A stretch of 64,000 bases of DNA from Phycisphaerae bacterium RAS1 (GCA_007859745.1 SMLU01000002.1:302942-366941); one strand, 5' to 3'; counted from the stretch's first letter, positions 9,351-19,743 are shown. Made by a program: numbers and translations. Notes: generated by a model from the letters alone, not told the origin.

Positions 9351-11915
9351 ATGATGCCAGGAGTGCGCGTTCGCAGGCGGCGCGCGGCCGTTCTGGCCGC
9401 CGGTGTGCTGATTCTCGGCATCGGCTCCGAGGCGGCGCTTGCACAGTATCACTACGTCTACCGCGGGCAACCCGTTCCGCTCGCACTGCGCGCGGACCTG
9501 CTGGCCTCTTTCGCCGCCGACGGTGACGAAGCGGCGACCGTGCTGCGGAATTTCGGCGCAGCCCCGGCCGAAGCCGACTGGGCCGGGCCGCGCGGCTGGT
9601 CGATGTTCACGGCGCTGAGCTCAAAGGCGCGCCCGGAAGACGTTGAAGCTCTCGTCGCCGCGGCGGCCGATATGCCCGCCGTCGAATTCGCCTCACCGGT
9701 GTTCATCGACCGGCTGGGTGGCCCGCTGGTCGTTACGCCCGACATCCTGGTCGCCTTCGACCCGACTGTCCCGCCCGACGAGCGGCGGCGCTTGCTTGAC
9801 CGCGTCGTCGGCGGGCACCTGCTGGACGAAAACTGGGCCCGTATGGAGGGCGTCTATCGCGTGCGCAGCCTGAGCCGCAACGGCTTCGACGTCTTGCGCG
9901 AGGCCAATGCGCTCAGCATCGAGCCGGGCGTGCGATTCGCCGAGCCGGACATGATCTTCAGCGGCCGTGCGTCGCTGATCTGCACGCCCAACGACTCGCT
10001 CTACCCGTCTCTCTGGGGGCTGAACCAGGCGTCCGACGTGGACATGGACGCACCGGAAGCCTGGCAGATCACGCGCGGTTCCGCGGCGATCCGCGTGGTG
10101 GTCATCGACGTCGGCGTGCAGCAGGACCATCCGGACATGAATCAGGCGCCCGGGGCCGATTTCACCGGCTCGGGCGGAGGCGGCGGCCCGGTCAACCAGT
10201 GCGACAATCACGGCACCGCGGTAGCCGGGTGCGTCAGCGCGACGATCGATAACGCGCTGGGAGTCGTCGGCCTCGCGCCGCTCTGCCTGTCGGCGTCAGC
10301 CCGCTGCTTCAACAGCAACTTGAGCTGCAACGGGAGCTGGAGCGGTCAGGCGAGCTGGACGGTGGCCGCGCTGGACTGGGCCCAATCCAGCGGCGCACGC
10401 GTGACCAACAACAGCAACTACTATGGCTTCACCTCCTCCGCCATTGAGCAGAAATACAATGACACGCGCAACGCGGGCATCGTTCATTTCGCGTCGGCGG
10501 GAAATGACTCCAGCGCAACGATCGGCTATCCAGCGAGCCTGCCGACGGTCAACGCGATCGCGGCTCTTTCGCAAAGCGGCGCACGCGCGAGCTTCAGCAA
10601 CTGGGGCACCGGCCTGGATTTCTCCGCGCCCGGCGTCGGCATCTGGTCCACGGACCGCACCGGAAGCGATGGTTACACCGCTTCCGATTACGCCAGCGTT
10701 CAGGGCACGTCGTTTGCTTCACCCTACAGCGCGGCCGTCGCGGCGTTGCTCCTGTCGTACAACCCGGGCCTCTCTGCCCCGCAGGTGGAATCCACCATGG
10801 CCGCCGGCTGCACCGACCTGGGAACCGCCGGCTACGACACCGACTTCGGCTGGGGCATGGTGAACGCCTACGCCACGTTGCTTCAGTTCGCGTCGCCGCC
10901 CGCGCCGCCGGGGCCGTTCTCCCTGATGTTGCCGGAGGAAGCGGCGGTCGCCGTAGCGGATCGGCCGGTGTTCATGTGGTCGGCGTCCGCGGGAGCGGTC
11001 GAGTATTCTCTGACGGTCGATGACAACGCAAACTTTGGCAGCGTCGACTACTCAGCCGCAGGCATCGCGGGCACGTCGCACCAGCCGCCGCAGGCGCTGG
11101 AGCAGAACCGCACCTACTACTGGCGCGTCACTGCTGTCAATTGCATCGGACAGGCCGGCGCGACCCCGGCGAGCGGATCGTTTTCCACCTGGCTGGACTG
11201 CAATGACAACGACGTGCCCGACGCAGTCGATATTTCCGGCGGCTTTTCGCAGGACTGCAATAAGAACGGCCAGCCGGACGAATGCGATCTGGTCGCGGCG
11301 TTCCGGGCTTCGTCGGCGGACATGACGCCGATCAATCGCAATGTGTCGCAGACGTTCAGTTACGCAGCGCGGCCGGCGGTCGCAAGCGTCTCGCTCGCAT
11401 TCTCGGCCTTTGCCGACTTGAATTTCGCCAGCGAGTCATTCGACGTCCGAATCAACGGCGTCTCGGTTGGAACGGCATTCGGCCCCGCCGGGCAGGACTG
11501 CCCGCTGACGCCGAGCCAGGAGACGCTGATGGTCCCCGCCGCCACGTACAACGCGCTGATCACGACCGGCGGCCCGACCGATCTGACCGTTGTCGCCAGC
11601 ACCGGCGTCGATGAGACGTGCGCCCCGGCGTCGTGGGTGTCTGTGATCATCACGTACGTGGGCGTTGCGACCAGCGCCGACGAGAACAGCAACCAGACGC
11701 CGGACGAATGCGAGAATCCGTTTGCACTCGGCGACATGAACTGCGACGGAAACATCGACGTGCTGGATATCAACCCGTTCATTCTGGCGCTCTCCGATCC
11801 GATTGCATACGCGGCGCAGTATCCGACGTGCGACATCAACAATGGCGACATCAACAACGACGGAAATGTGGATGTGCTGGATATCAATCCGTTTGTGGCG
11901 CTGCTCGTGGGTTGA
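9351..11915 (+). CDS. Secreted subtilisin-like (S8) serine protease with dockerin-like tail
   Basis: 854 residues. Signal peptide ends EAALA. A prodomain-like region of about 200 residues precedes the S8 domain, whose triad can be read: Asp253 in VVVIDVGVQQDHPD, His287 in DNHGTAVAGC and Ser454 in QGTSFASPYSAA, with the oxyanion Asn385 in ASAGND. A fibronectin type III-like segment follows (YYWRVTAVNCIG), then an Asp-rich DCNDNDVPDAVDI...DCNKNGQPDECDL linker, another beta-rich region and the dockerin-like tail. It likely degrades extracellular protein. ATG 9351 is preceded by GGGAGAA; an adjacent ATG at 9354 is also possible. Confidence 0.92.
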   Translation: MMPGVRVRRRRAAVLAAGVLILGIGSEAALAQYHYVYRGQPVPLALRADLLASFAADGDEAATVLRNFGAAPAEADWAGPRGWSMFTALSSKARPEDVEALVAAAADMPAVEFASPVFIDRLGGPLVVTPDILVAFDPTVPPDERRRLLDRVVGGHLLDENWARMEGVYRVRSLSRNGFDVLREANALSIEPGVRFAEPDMIFSGRASLICTPNDSLYPSLWGLNQASDVDMDAPEAWQITRGSAAIRVVVIDVGVQQDHPDMNQAPGADFTGSGGGGGPVNQCDNHGTAVAGCVSATIDNALGVVGLAPLCLSASARCFNSNLSCNGSWSGQASWTVAALDWAQSSGARVTNNSNYYGFTSSAIEQKYNDTRNAGIVHFASAGNDSSATIGYPASLPTVNAIAALSQSGARASFSNWGTGLDFSAPGVGIWSTDRTGSDGYTASDYASVQGTSFASPYSAAVAALLLSYNPGLSAPQVESTMAAGCTDLGTAGYDTDFGWGMVNAYATLLQFASPPAPPGPFSLMLPEEAAVAVADRPVFMWSASAGAVEYSLTVDDNANFGSVDYSAAGIAGTSHQPPQALEQNRTYYWRVTAVNCIGQAGATPASGSFSTWLDCNDNDVPDAVDISGGFSQDCNKNGQPDECDLVAAFRASSADMTPINRNVSQTFSYAARPAVASVSLAFSAFADLNFASESFDVRINGVSVGTAFGPAGQDCPLTPSQETLMVPAATYNALITTGGPTDLTVVASTGVDETCAPASWVSVIITYVGVATSADENSNQTPDECENPFALGDMNCDGNIDVLDINPFILALSDPIAYAAQYPTCDINNGDINNDGNVDVLDINPFVALLVG

Positions 11916-12067
11916 CAACCCGTCAGAGAATGGTAACCCGGTCGCCCTCGACCGGTTGTTCATCGGAGCGAGGTGGGGCAGGTCGCGGCCGTGTGCGACC
12001 TGCCATGCAGGGTAGCGGAGGGGCAGGATGCAAACCGTCGCAACCCGTCCTAATTGTTGGAAGGACG

Positions 12068-13840
12068 ATGATGAATACGAGCATTCGCCGTGTCCTGATT
12101 GGCGTCGTGGTATTCGCGTCCAGCGCCCGCGCGTGGACCAGCGGACAGGAAAGCGTGCCGGAGGGCCTGTCGGCGCCGGACTGGTCGAGCATTCGCGCGG
12201 CGTATGAGGCCAACCGCCATGTCGCCGTCGCGCAGCAGGCCTACCTCAAGTCATCGAACACGGATGCAGGCGACAACTTCGGCTTCTCCGTGGCCGTGTC
12301 CGGTGACACGCTGGTGATCGGCGCGCCTTTCGAGGACAGCAGCGCCACGGGCGTCAACGGCGACCAGTCCGACAACAGTGCCAGCGATTCGGGCGCGGCG
12401 TACGTCTTCGTCCGCGACGCCGGCGGAGTCTGGAGCCAACAAACCTACCTCAAGGCGTCGAACACCGGGGCTGGCGACGTTTTTGGTTACCCGGCGGTGG
12501 CGGTGTCCGGCGACACAGTGGTGATTGGAGCGCCCGGCGAAGACAGCAACGCCACGGGCGTCAATGGCGACCAGAATAACAACAGTGCCAACGGGTCCGG
12601 CGCGGCGTACGTCTTCATCCGCAGCGGGACGACGTGGAGTCAGCAGGCCTACCTCAAAGCATCGAATACGGGTACGTCGGATAGCTTTGGTGACGCGGTG
12701 GCCATAGCGGGCGACACGATTGTGGTGTGGGCATCCGGCGAGGACAGCAGCGCCACCGGCGTCAATGGAAATCAGGCCGACAACAGTGCCAGCAATTCCG
12801 GGGCGGTCTACGTATTCGTTCGTTCCGCCGGCGCCTGGAGCCAGCAGGTTTACCTCAAGGCGTCGAACACCGATTCAGGCGACCGGTTTGGCTACGCATT
12901 GGCCGTGTCAGGCGACACACTGGTCGTCGGGGCGCCGGGCGAGGACAGCAACGCCAGCGGTCTCAACGGCAACCAGAACGACAACAGTGCCAGTGGTTCG
13001 GGCGCAGCGTATGTCTTCATTCGCGACGCCGGCGGCGTCTGGAGCCAGCAGGCCTACGTCAAGGCGTCGAATACGGGGACGTCCGACAGTTTCGGAGCGT
13101 CTGTGGCCATGTCAGGCGACACGCTGGTGGTCGGAGCGCGTAATGAGGACAGCAACGCAATGGGTATCGACGGCGACCAGAACGACAACAGCGCTGAGGA
13201 TTCCGGTGCGGCGTACGTCTTTGACCGCAGCGGCACGACCTGGAGCCAGGAGGCGTACCTCAAAGCCTCGAACACCGGCGCGGGAGACCAATTCGGCATT
13301 TCGGCGGCCATGTCGGACGGCAGGGTGGTGGTGGGGGCCTGGTGGGAGGACAGCAACGCAACGGGCATCGGCGGCGACCAGGCCGACAACAACGCCGCGG
13401 ATTCCGGCGCGGCGTATGGGTTCGTCCGTGACGCCGGCGGCGTCTGGAGCCAACAGGCCTACCTCAAGGCGTCGAACACCGGGGCGAACGATTATTTCGG
13501 CTTCTCCGTGGGCGTGTCGGGCGACACGGTGGTGGTCGGGGCGTGGCAGGAAGACAGCAACGCCACGGGCGTAAATGGCAACCAGGCAGACAACAGCGCC
13601 AGCCTGGCCGGCGCGGCGTACGTAATCACGGGTGTTACCGCGGATCTTCTGGGCGACATGAACTGCGACGGCAACATCGACGTGTTGGATATCAACCCGT
13701 TCATCCTGGCCTTGTCCGATCCGGTCGCGTATGAAGCGCAGTATCCGAACTGCGACATCAACAACGGCGACACCAACGACGACGGCAACGTCGACGTGCT
13801 GGATATCAACCCGTTCGTGGCGCTGCTGGCAGGGGGGTGA
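12068..13840 (+). CDS. Secreted FG-GAP beta-propeller protein with dockerin-like tail
   Basis: 590 residues from ATG 12068 (GGAAGGA just upstream). The signal peptide ends SSARA. About seven repeats of 60-65 residues follow, each reading FGxxVAVSGDTLVIGAP, EDSNATGVNGDQ..., SGAAYVFVR and WSQQAYLKASNT. This is the FG-GAP/integrin-alpha-like propeller pattern, with Asp/Asn-rich calcium loops. The repeats are very alike at both protein and DNA level, suggesting recent internal duplication. A dockerin-like tail ends the protein. Role unknown; adhesion or binding is inferred. Confidence 0.88.
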   Translation: MMNTSIRRVLIGVVVFASSARAWTSGQESVPEGLSAPDWSSIRAAYEANRHVAVAQQAYLKSSNTDAGDNFGFSVAVSGDTLVIGAPFEDSSATGVNGDQSDNSASDSGAAYVFVRDAGGVWSQQTYLKASNTGAGDVFGYPAVAVSGDTVVIGAPGEDSNATGVNGDQNNNSANGSGAAYVFIRSGTTWSQQAYLKASNTGTSDSFGDAVAIAGDTIVVWASGEDSSATGVNGNQADNSASNSGAVYVFVRSAGAWSQQVYLKASNTDSGDRFGYALAVSGDTLVVGAPGEDSNASGLNGNQNDNSASGSGAAYVFIRDAGGVWSQQAYVKASNTGTSDSFGASVAMSGDTLVVGARNEDSNAMGIDGDQNDNSAEDSGAAYVFDRSGTTWSQEAYLKASNTGAGDQFGISAAMSDGRVVVGAWWEDSNATGIGGDQADNNAADSGAAYGFVRDAGGVWSQQAYLKASNTGANDYFGFSVGVSGDTVVVGAWQEDSNATGVNGNQADNSASLAGAAYVITGVTADLLGDMNCDGNIDVLDINPFILALSDPVAYEAQYPNCDINNGDTNDDGNVDVLDINPFVALLAGG

Positions 13841-13924
13841 CGTGCCGGCCAGGGAGTATCGATGCCGCGCCTCGGCTTTCGTCGAGCCACCGCTACTTCC
13901 GGCGCTTGCGGCAAGCCGCCACGG

Positions 13925-13930
13925 TATAAT
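13925..13930 (+). promoter_or_regulatory. Possible -10 box
   Basis: TATAAT 33 bases before the ATG at 13963. The nearest -35-like hexamer (TTGCGG, 13906) is only 13 bases upstream, so this is a weak call. Confidence 0.3.
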
Positions 13931-13962
13931 GACCACCGCGGCGGGGGAAACAGGAGCCTCTC

Positions 13963-15735
13963 ATGCGTCAGCTCGATCGAGCTTGCGGAAAATCCGTCGC
14001 GTCACGCTGGGCGATCGCTGCACTGCTGATCTGGGCGCCGCGCGCCCTGGCTCAGGCCGACAACTGCCTTGATGCGACCACCGTCGAGCCGGGCGTCACC
14101 TTCGGCACGACCATCGGCTCGAGCAACGACGGCTCGGCCAACTGCGGCGACTCGGCGACCAGCCCTGATGTCTGGTACGTGTACACCGCCCTGGAGGATT
14201 GCGTCCTGCGGCTGACTACCTGCGGCAGCACCTGGGACACGGTCCTCTCGCTGCACACCGCCTGCCCCGGCACGTTCCTCAATCAGCTCAACTGCAACGA
14301 CGACTCCTGCTCGTACCAGTCTGCCATCGCGACGCCGGTCACCGCCGGCAACACGTATTACATCCGCGTCGCGGGCTGGCGCGGCGCGACCGGCGCGTTC
14401 CAACTGAACGTTTCCTGCAACCCGCCGCAGCCGCCCATCGGCGCCGACGTGCTGATTGGCGAACTCGGCTCGATGGTGCAATTCGGCCGCCTCGGCGACG
14501 TTGTCGGCTGCGCGATCGATAGCCCGCTCTGCAATGCCGGCGACGAGCCGCTCGACTGGTACCCCAACCCCGACCCGCGCCACCCGTTCATGATCTTCAA
14601 CATGTATCGCCTGAAGGCCGGCCGCTTCGAGCAGATCGGCGGCTCATGGGTCAAGCACGGCTGGTCGGCGGCGCAGGGCAACGCCTGCGGCCTGGGCTGC
14701 CAGCAGAACCCGGACAATCTGCGCCTGGGGGTCGGCTGCTCGGATATCTATTCCGCCGCCGCCAACGCCGGCCAGACCACGCTCGGCCCGCGCTACGAGG
14801 TCGATCCGTACACCGGTTCATTCACCTACGCCGGTTCGCATTTCGACACGCAGCCCGGCGGGCACACGCCGATTTCCCATCGCCTCCAGCTTCGCGACGC
14901 CGACATTGATCCAGCCCAGAACCCCGGCGCCACCTACTTTGGCGAAGTCTACATCACCACGCACGACGACTATGAACATATGAACAGTGTCGCACGCGAG
15001 GCGGTGACTATTTCCGGAGCCCCCGGCGGCACGTGGACATTCAATATGAGCGGCTCCACCAGCATTGTCGGCCCCGCCATCGAATCCTGGCCCGGCGCCA
15101 CCCGCACCATGATCCCCGCCGACCCGGCCGGCATCGGCCGCTGCATTCTCGGCGTCACGGTGACCAGTAACGGCGATGGTACGTGGCACTACGAATACGG
15201 CATCTACAACCACGACCTGCCGCGCGCCATCCGCTCCTTCTCGATTCCGGTCCCCACGGCCGCCAATGTGACCGGCATCGACTTCTCCGCCGTTCGCTCG
15301 CACGACGAGCCATTCAGCAATGATCCGTGGACGGCGACGCACGCCGCCGGCGTGCTCACATGGTCCACCGAAGCTCCCGGCGACATCAACCCGGGCAACC
15401 CGCTCCGCTGGGGCACGCTGTACAACTTCCGCTTCAACGCCGCCGCCCCGCCCGCCGCCGCGACCGCGACGCTCGGCCTCTGGCAGCCGGGCGCGCCTTC
15501 GCAGCTCAGCGGCCAAACGCAGGCGCCGGTCCTTCAAGCCGTGCCGGGCGACCTGAACTGCGACGGCCTGGTGAATATCATCGACATCAACCCCTTCACG
15601 CTCGCGCTCTCCGACCCGATCGCGTACGCCGCAGCATATCCAACCTGCAATATCAACAATGGCGACGTCAATGGCGACGGAAATGTGGACGTTTTGGATA
15701 TCAATCCGTTCGTGGCGTTGCTGGCCGGAGGGTAA
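13963..15735 (+). CDS. Secreted PPC-domain protein with dockerin-like tail
   Basis: 590 residues, ATG preceded by AGGAG. The signal peptide ends APRALAQ. Residues about 25-150 form a PPC-like beta sandwich (SPDVWYVYTALEDCVLRLTT, NTYYIRVAGWRGATGAFQLN), a common non-catalytic domain. The central 350 residues (LIGELGSMVQFGRLGDVVGC, HPFMIFNMYRL, IGGSWVKHGW) are a family I cannot name, rich in Trp, Asp and Gly and without a clear catalytic motif. The dockerin-like tail ends LLAGG. A 4-base Asn-rich variation (NCDGLVNIIDINPF) distinguishes its first repeat from the others. Confidence 0.82.
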   Translation: MRQLDRACGKSVASRWAIAALLIWAPRALAQADNCLDATTVEPGVTFGTTIGSSNDGSANCGDSATSPDVWYVYTALEDCVLRLTTCGSTWDTVLSLHTACPGTFLNQLNCNDDSCSYQSAIATPVTAGNTYYIRVAGWRGATGAFQLNVSCNPPQPPIGADVLIGELGSMVQFGRLGDVVGCAIDSPLCNAGDEPLDWYPNPDPRHPFMIFNMYRLKAGRFEQIGGSWVKHGWSAAQGNACGLGCQQNPDNLRLGVGCSDIYSAAANAGQTTLGPRYEVDPYTGSFTYAGSHFDTQPGGHTPISHRLQLRDADIDPAQNPGATYFGEVYITTHDDYEHMNSVAREAVTISGAPGGTWTFNMSGSTSIVGPAIESWPGATRTMIPADPAGIGRCILGVTVTSNGDGTWHYEYGIYNHDLPRAIRSFSIPVPTAANVTGIDFSAVRSHDEPFSNDPWTATHAAGVLTWSTEAPGDINPGNPLRWGTLYNFRFNAAAPPAAATATLGLWQPGAPSQLSGQTQAPVLQAVPGDLNCDGLVNIIDINPFTLALSDPIAYAAAYPTCNINNGDVNGDGNVDVLDINPFVALLAGG

Positions 15736-15781
15736 CGATCGTCAAACCGGCGTAGGGGCGTTCAGGCCGGGAGATACGCAA

Positions 15782-18304
15782 ATGCGTACGAATCCCCTTG
15801 GGCATTCTCGTGTTTGGCAAGGTCGACTGATCTGCTTCGGTACGCTTCTCCTTACTGCTGCCGCCGCGCCCCGCACGCTGGCTCAATGCGAGCACCTGTG
15901 GACCAGCCGCGGCTCGCTGCCCGGCGTCAGCGGCAGCGTGGATGCAATCGCAGTCTACGACGACGGCAGTGGACCGGCTTTTTACGCCGCCGGCAGCTTC
16001 GTCGTCGCGGGTAACGTCACTGCCGCGAACATCGCCCGCTGGAATGGTGCTGCGTGGAGCGCCCTGCCCGGTTTGAACGGCCGGGTTCGCGCCATGGCCA
16101 TCTTCAACGGAACGCTGATCGCCGCGGGCGACTTCACCACCGCCGGCGGTGCATCCGCCGACCGAATTGCCTCGTGGAATGGTGCTGAGTGGACCGCTCT
16201 GGGCGCCGGAGTCGCCGACAGCGTGCGGGCGCTGGCCGTTTTCAACGGCGCACTCGTGGTCGGCGGTGTCTTTCCCGGCGGAATCAGGCAATGGAATGGC
16301 GCGGCCTGGTCATTCCCTTACGGCGCCGCCGATTCGTGGGTCGAGAGTCTCGTCGTTTTCAACAACCAGCTCGTCGCCGGTGGGGCGTTTTCGATGATCC
16401 GCGGTGTGCCCGCCCGCAACGTCGCCCGCTGGACCGGCACAACCTGGGAACCTCTCGCCGCCGGCCTCGACGGGCGCGTGCTGGCGCTGCGCGAGTTCAA
16501 CGGGGACCTCATTGCCGGCGGCTACTTCAACCAGGCTGGCAGCGCACCCTTTGTCGCGCGCTGGAGTGGATCGGCGTGGAGCGGCATGGGCAGCGGCATG
16601 AGCTTCTGGGTGCAGAGCCTTCACGTCTTCGCCGGCCAGCTTTACGCCGGCGGCGGCTTTTCCACGGCGGGCGGCGCGACCGTCAGCTACGTCGCGCGCT
16701 GGACCGGAACGGACTGGGCGGCCGTCGGCGGCGGTCTGGGTGCATACGTCTACTCGCTGGGCGACTTCGCAGGCGCCCTCTTTGCCGGCGGCTCGTTCAA
16801 CGACGCCTCTTCCAACGGCCGGCCCCTGGCAGGCATCGCACGTTGGGACGGGAGCAACTGGACGCCCGTGGGCGGGGGGCTCGACGATGACGTCCGCGTA
16901 TTGGCGGTCCACAACGGCGATTTGTACGCCGGCGGGACATTTTGGACTGCGCACGGCCTGACGGTGAACCGCGTCGCCCGCAAGGTCGGCGATACGTGGC
17001 AGCCGCTCGCCTCCGGCCTCAGCGGCACGCCGGCCGCGATGGTCTCGTTCGACGGTCGCCTGATTGTCGGCGGTTCTTTCTACTATGCCTCGGGAACACC
17101 GGTGAATCATATCGCCGCATGGGACGGGCAGTCTTGGCACCCACTGGGCAGTGGACTCGGCACTGGCGGCTACGTCTCCGCGCTCACCGCATACGCAGGG
17201 AGCCTGATCGCGGCCGGTCATTTCGATCGCATCGGCGGCGTGGACGCCGCCAACATCGCGCGTTGGGACGGACTGAACTGGACGCCCCTCGCCGCGGGGC
17301 TGACGGGCGGATACGTGCAGGTTAACGCGCTGTGTACTTACCACGACGAACTGTATGCGGCCGGTGCATTCTCGACCGCCGGCGACAGCCCGGCCGCGCA
17401 GATCGCCCGCTGGAACGGTACCACCTGGTCTCCGGTGGGCGGCGGCATCACAGGATCCATCAGCCCGGAGGTGGAAGCGCTGGCGGTCTACAACGGAGAG
17501 CTGATCGCCGCCGGAGGGTTTGACTCCGCCGGCGGCGTCTCAACCGGGTCGATTGCCCGCTGGAACGGCAGCGGCTGGGCGCGCCTCGACAGAGTTCACA
17601 CCGGCAGCCCCAGGGAGTTGCAAGTCTACGACGGCGTGTTGTTCGCGTCCGGTCCGGTATCAGGTGACGACATCATGGGCTGGGGGGGGCTGAATTCGTT
17701 TGTCGTCGCCGACAATGTGGGCAGCGCGATCGACGCGCTCGTGCGATACGGAGAAAGCGTGTACATCGGCGGGCGCTTTCTGACGGCCGAAGGCGTTGCC
17801 TCGCCATACCTGGTCGAGCTCGCGCCGGCCTCGCCACGAATCACGCGGCAGCCCGGCGCCGTTGCCACGGTCGCCGGAGGCGTCGCCGTGTTCTCCGCCG
17901 ACGTTTTGCAGTACAGCTCGATCCGCTGGCGGCGGAATCAGGTGTCGCTCAGCGACGGTCCGACCGGCTCCGGCAGCGTGATCAGTGGCGCGATGACTCC
18001 GACGCTCACAATCGCGAACGCGCAATCCTTCGACGCAGCGGGCTACGACGCCGTCGTCACCAACGCCTGCGCCTCGATCCGATCGCTCTCCGCGACTCTG
18101 GCGCTCGTCGCGCCCGGTGACTTGAACTGCGACGGGGCCGTGAACATCCTCGACATCACTCCGCTCGTGCTGGCGCTAATCGACCCGACGGCGTATGCGG
18201 CGCAATACCCGGGCTGCGACATCGCCATCGGCGACATCAACGACGACGGAAACGTGGACGTGCTCGACATCAACCCGTTCGTGGCGCTGCTGGCCGGCGG
18301 GTGA
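15782..18304 (+). CDS. Secreted beta-propeller/Ig-like protein with dockerin-like tail
   Basis: 840 residues from ATG 15782 (GGGAGA upstream); the signal peptide ends PRTLAQ. Roughly a dozen repeats of about 45 residues follow, each with the pattern IARWNGAAWSALPG then a hydrophobic strand plus FNGxLIAAGDF. This is a kelch/galactose-oxidase-like propeller pattern, probably more than one propeller. Residues about 680-770 form an Ig-like domain (ITRQPGAVATVAGGVAVF, YDAVVTNAC). The dockerin-like tail has NCDGAVNILDITPL and [14 protein letters not shown]. No catalytic site can be assigned. Confidence 0.85.
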   Translation: MRTNPLGHSRVWQGRLICFGTLLLTAAAAPRTLAQCEHLWTSRGSLPGVSGSVDAIAVYDDGSGPAFYAAGSFVVAGNVTAANIARWNGAAWSALPGLNGRVRAMAIFNGTLIAAGDFTTAGGASADRIASWNGAEWTALGAGVADSVRALAVFNGALVVGGVFPGGIRQWNGAAWSFPYGAADSWVESLVVFNNQLVAGGAFSMIRGVPARNVARWTGTTWEPLAAGLDGRVLALREFNGDLIAGGYFNQAGSAPFVARWSGSAWSGMGSGMSFWVQSLHVFAGQLYAGGGFSTAGGATVSYVARWTGTDWAAVGGGLGAYVYSLGDFAGALFAGGSFNDASSNGRPLAGIARWDGSNWTPVGGGLDDDVRVLAVHNGDLYAGGTFWTAHGLTVNRVARKVGDTWQPLASGLSGTPAAMVSFDGRLIVGGSFYYASGTPVNHIAAWDGQSWHPLGSGLGTGGYVSALTAYAGSLIAAGHFDRIGGVDAANIARWDGLNWTPLAAGLTGGYVQVNALCTYHDELYAAGAFSTAGDSPAAQIARWNGTTWSPVGGGITGSISPEVEALAVYNGELIAAGGFDSAGGVSTGSIARWNGSGWARLDRVHTGSPRELQVYDGVLFASGPVSGDDIMGWGGLNSFVVADNVGSAIDALVRYGESVYIGGRFLTAEGVASPYLVELAPASPRITRQPGAVATVAGGVAVFSADVLQYSSIRWRRNQVSLSDGPTGSGSVISGAMTPTLTIANAQSFDAAGYDAVVTNACASIRSLSATLALVAPGDLNCDGAVNILDITPLVLALIDPTAYAAQYPGCDIAIGDINDDGNVDVLDINPFVALLAGG

Positions 18305-18489
18305 CAAAGCCGCCCGCTGCCCGCTGACAGCCCGCCGAAGAAACCATAGCATCGGCCCGCTGTGACCGACGGATGTACGAAAACACCGCGAAAACCGCCG
18401 TCGGCCAAAGAGGGCGGACGCTACGTCCACTTTTTGAACCAGCCACCGCCGTCCTGCGGCGCGGGCGCGGCCATCCTGGAAAAGGAAAA

Positions 18490-18511
18490 GGGCGAGCTGG
18501 AAAGCTCGCCC
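18490..18511 (-). terminator. Rho-independent terminator
   Basis: Stem GGGCGAGCT/AGCTCGCCC with a 4-base loop. Read on the minus strand it is followed by a T-rich stretch (TTTTCCTTTTCC, 18478-18489). It sits 27 bases beyond the stop of the lipoprotein gene at 18538. Confidence 0.7.
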
Positions 18512-18537
18512 TCGCCAATTCGGAGCCGCTGTCGCGC

Positions 18538-18822
18538 TCAATAGTCTTCGCGGATCGTCGCGCTCCAGGCGTCGTTGACATTATCCATAACGGACTGGCG
18601 GTAGTCGTTGGCCGCCTGGATCGTGCTGCTGGCGTCATAGGAACCGTAGCCGCTCGACCAGCCGCTGTAATCGCCCGGCCAGCCGCTGGTCGTGTCCCAG
18701 CCGCCCAGCCCGGAGTTCAGCCCGGCCGCATCCCACGTGTCGTCGCACGCCGTCAGCGACGGCAGCGCCAGCACCATCAGCACCGCAACTCCCACATTTC
18801 GCAAGCACTTCATCGACCGCAT
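18538..18822 (-). CDS. Small Gly/Ser/Trp/Tyr-rich lipoprotein
   Basis: 94 residues. The start at 18822 (MRSMKCLRNV) is preceded by GGAG then AAAGGAAG on the minus strand. A signal sequence ends in a lipobox LTAC at about Cys26. After that comes a low-complexity segment GLGGWDTTSGWPGDYSGWSS and a C-terminal helical part (AANDYRQSVMDNVNDAW). An upstream in-frame ATG at 18942 would add a non-signal sequence and is rejected. No known family recognised; the protein is probably membrane-anchored and outward-facing. It is followed by a good terminator, so it is likely transcribed alone. Confidence 0.75.
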   Translation of the reverse strand: MRSMKCLRNVGVAVLMVLALPSLTACDDTWDAAGLNSGLGGWDTTSGWPGDYSGWSSGYGSYDASSTIQAANDYRQSVMDNVNDAWSATIREDY

Positions 18823-19107
18823 CTTCCTTTCTCCTGTTCCGGCGGGCCGCGGGAGCCGACGAGCCGCCGTCTGCATCATTCCAAACGTCTTGCCCATTGG
18901 CAAATCGGCCTGCGGAATTCCTCGTGTACACCGGTAATACACGCCGCCCCCGCCGAATAGGCAATTTCCCTAGGTATTGTGCTCGTAACGCTCCCACCCG
19001 GAGCGAGTTATCTTCACCTTGTTCAACCTGCGGCGTGCTGCGCGATGCCGCAGGATGTTTCCTGCGGACAACCAAGAGGACATGCACGTGACGCTTTCGG
19101 CCGGCGC

Positions 19108-19743
19108 CTACGCGTTCGGCTCGGCGCCGGCGCTGCGAGCCAGGCACCATTGGTACTCGCGGATGACCTCCACGACAGATCCAAGCTGCAGCTTCAGAAG
19201 GATGTGTGCGCGGTGAATGTCCACCGTCTTGCTGCTCAGCCCCAGCTCCACCGCCGTCTGCTTGGACGTACGGCCGAGCAGAATGCGATCAAACACCTCG
19301 CGCTCGCGCGGCGTCAACTGGCCCAGCGCCGCCTGCTGCGCGGCGCGCGCGGCGAGCACGGCGCGATTCCGCTCGTCCAGCGCGATCGCTTCGCGCAAGC
19401 GCTCCAGCAGCACTTTCGGTTGGTAGGGCTTTCGCAGGAAATCCACGGCGCCGCTCTTCAGCGCCCGGACCGCGCTCTCGACCTCGCCGTGGGCCGAGAT
19501 CATCACGATGGGCAAATGAATGTCGCGCGCCAGCAACTCCGCCTGCACCTGCAGTCCATCCAGCTCCGGCATCCGCAGATCGAGCAGCACGCACCCGGGC
19601 CGATCCGGCCGGCACGCCTGGAGGAACGCCGTGGGGCTTGAAAACGTCTCCACCGGCATATTGACCGACTTCAGCAGCCGCGTGATGGCGGTGCTGACGG
19701 CCGCGTCGTCGTCCACCACAAACACGGTCGGCTCATGCGCCAT
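19108..19743 (-). CDS. FixJ/NarL-family response regulator
   Basis: 211 residues. Receiver domain at 1-120 has acidic residues D11-D13, phosphoacceptor D55 (CVLLDLRMPELDG) and Lys105 (FLRKPYQP). A LuxR-type helix-turn-helix lies at about 143-200 (LTPREREVFDRILLG, SKQTAVELGLSSKTVDIHRA). Its start codon lies inside the last codons of the upstream histidine kinase gene (overlap of 11 bases), so the two form one transcription and translation unit. By family knowledge it binds DNA when phosphorylated; no target site can be named here. Confidence 0.92.
   Translation of the reverse strand: MAHEPTVFVVDDDAAVSTAITRLLKSVNMPVETFSSPTAFLQACRPDRPGCVLLDLRMPELDGLQVQAELLARDIHLPIVMISAHGEVESAVRALKSGAVDFLRKPYQPKVLLERLREAIALDERNRAVLAARAAQQAALGQLTPREREVFDRILLGRTSKQTAVELGLSSKTVDIHRAHILLKLQLGSVVEVIREYQWCLARSAGAEPNA

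Noticed and set aside
18373-18960. Plus-strand open frame over the small lipoprotein
   Set aside because: The minus-strand reading has a lipobox signal, ribosome site and terminator; the plus-strand one has none.
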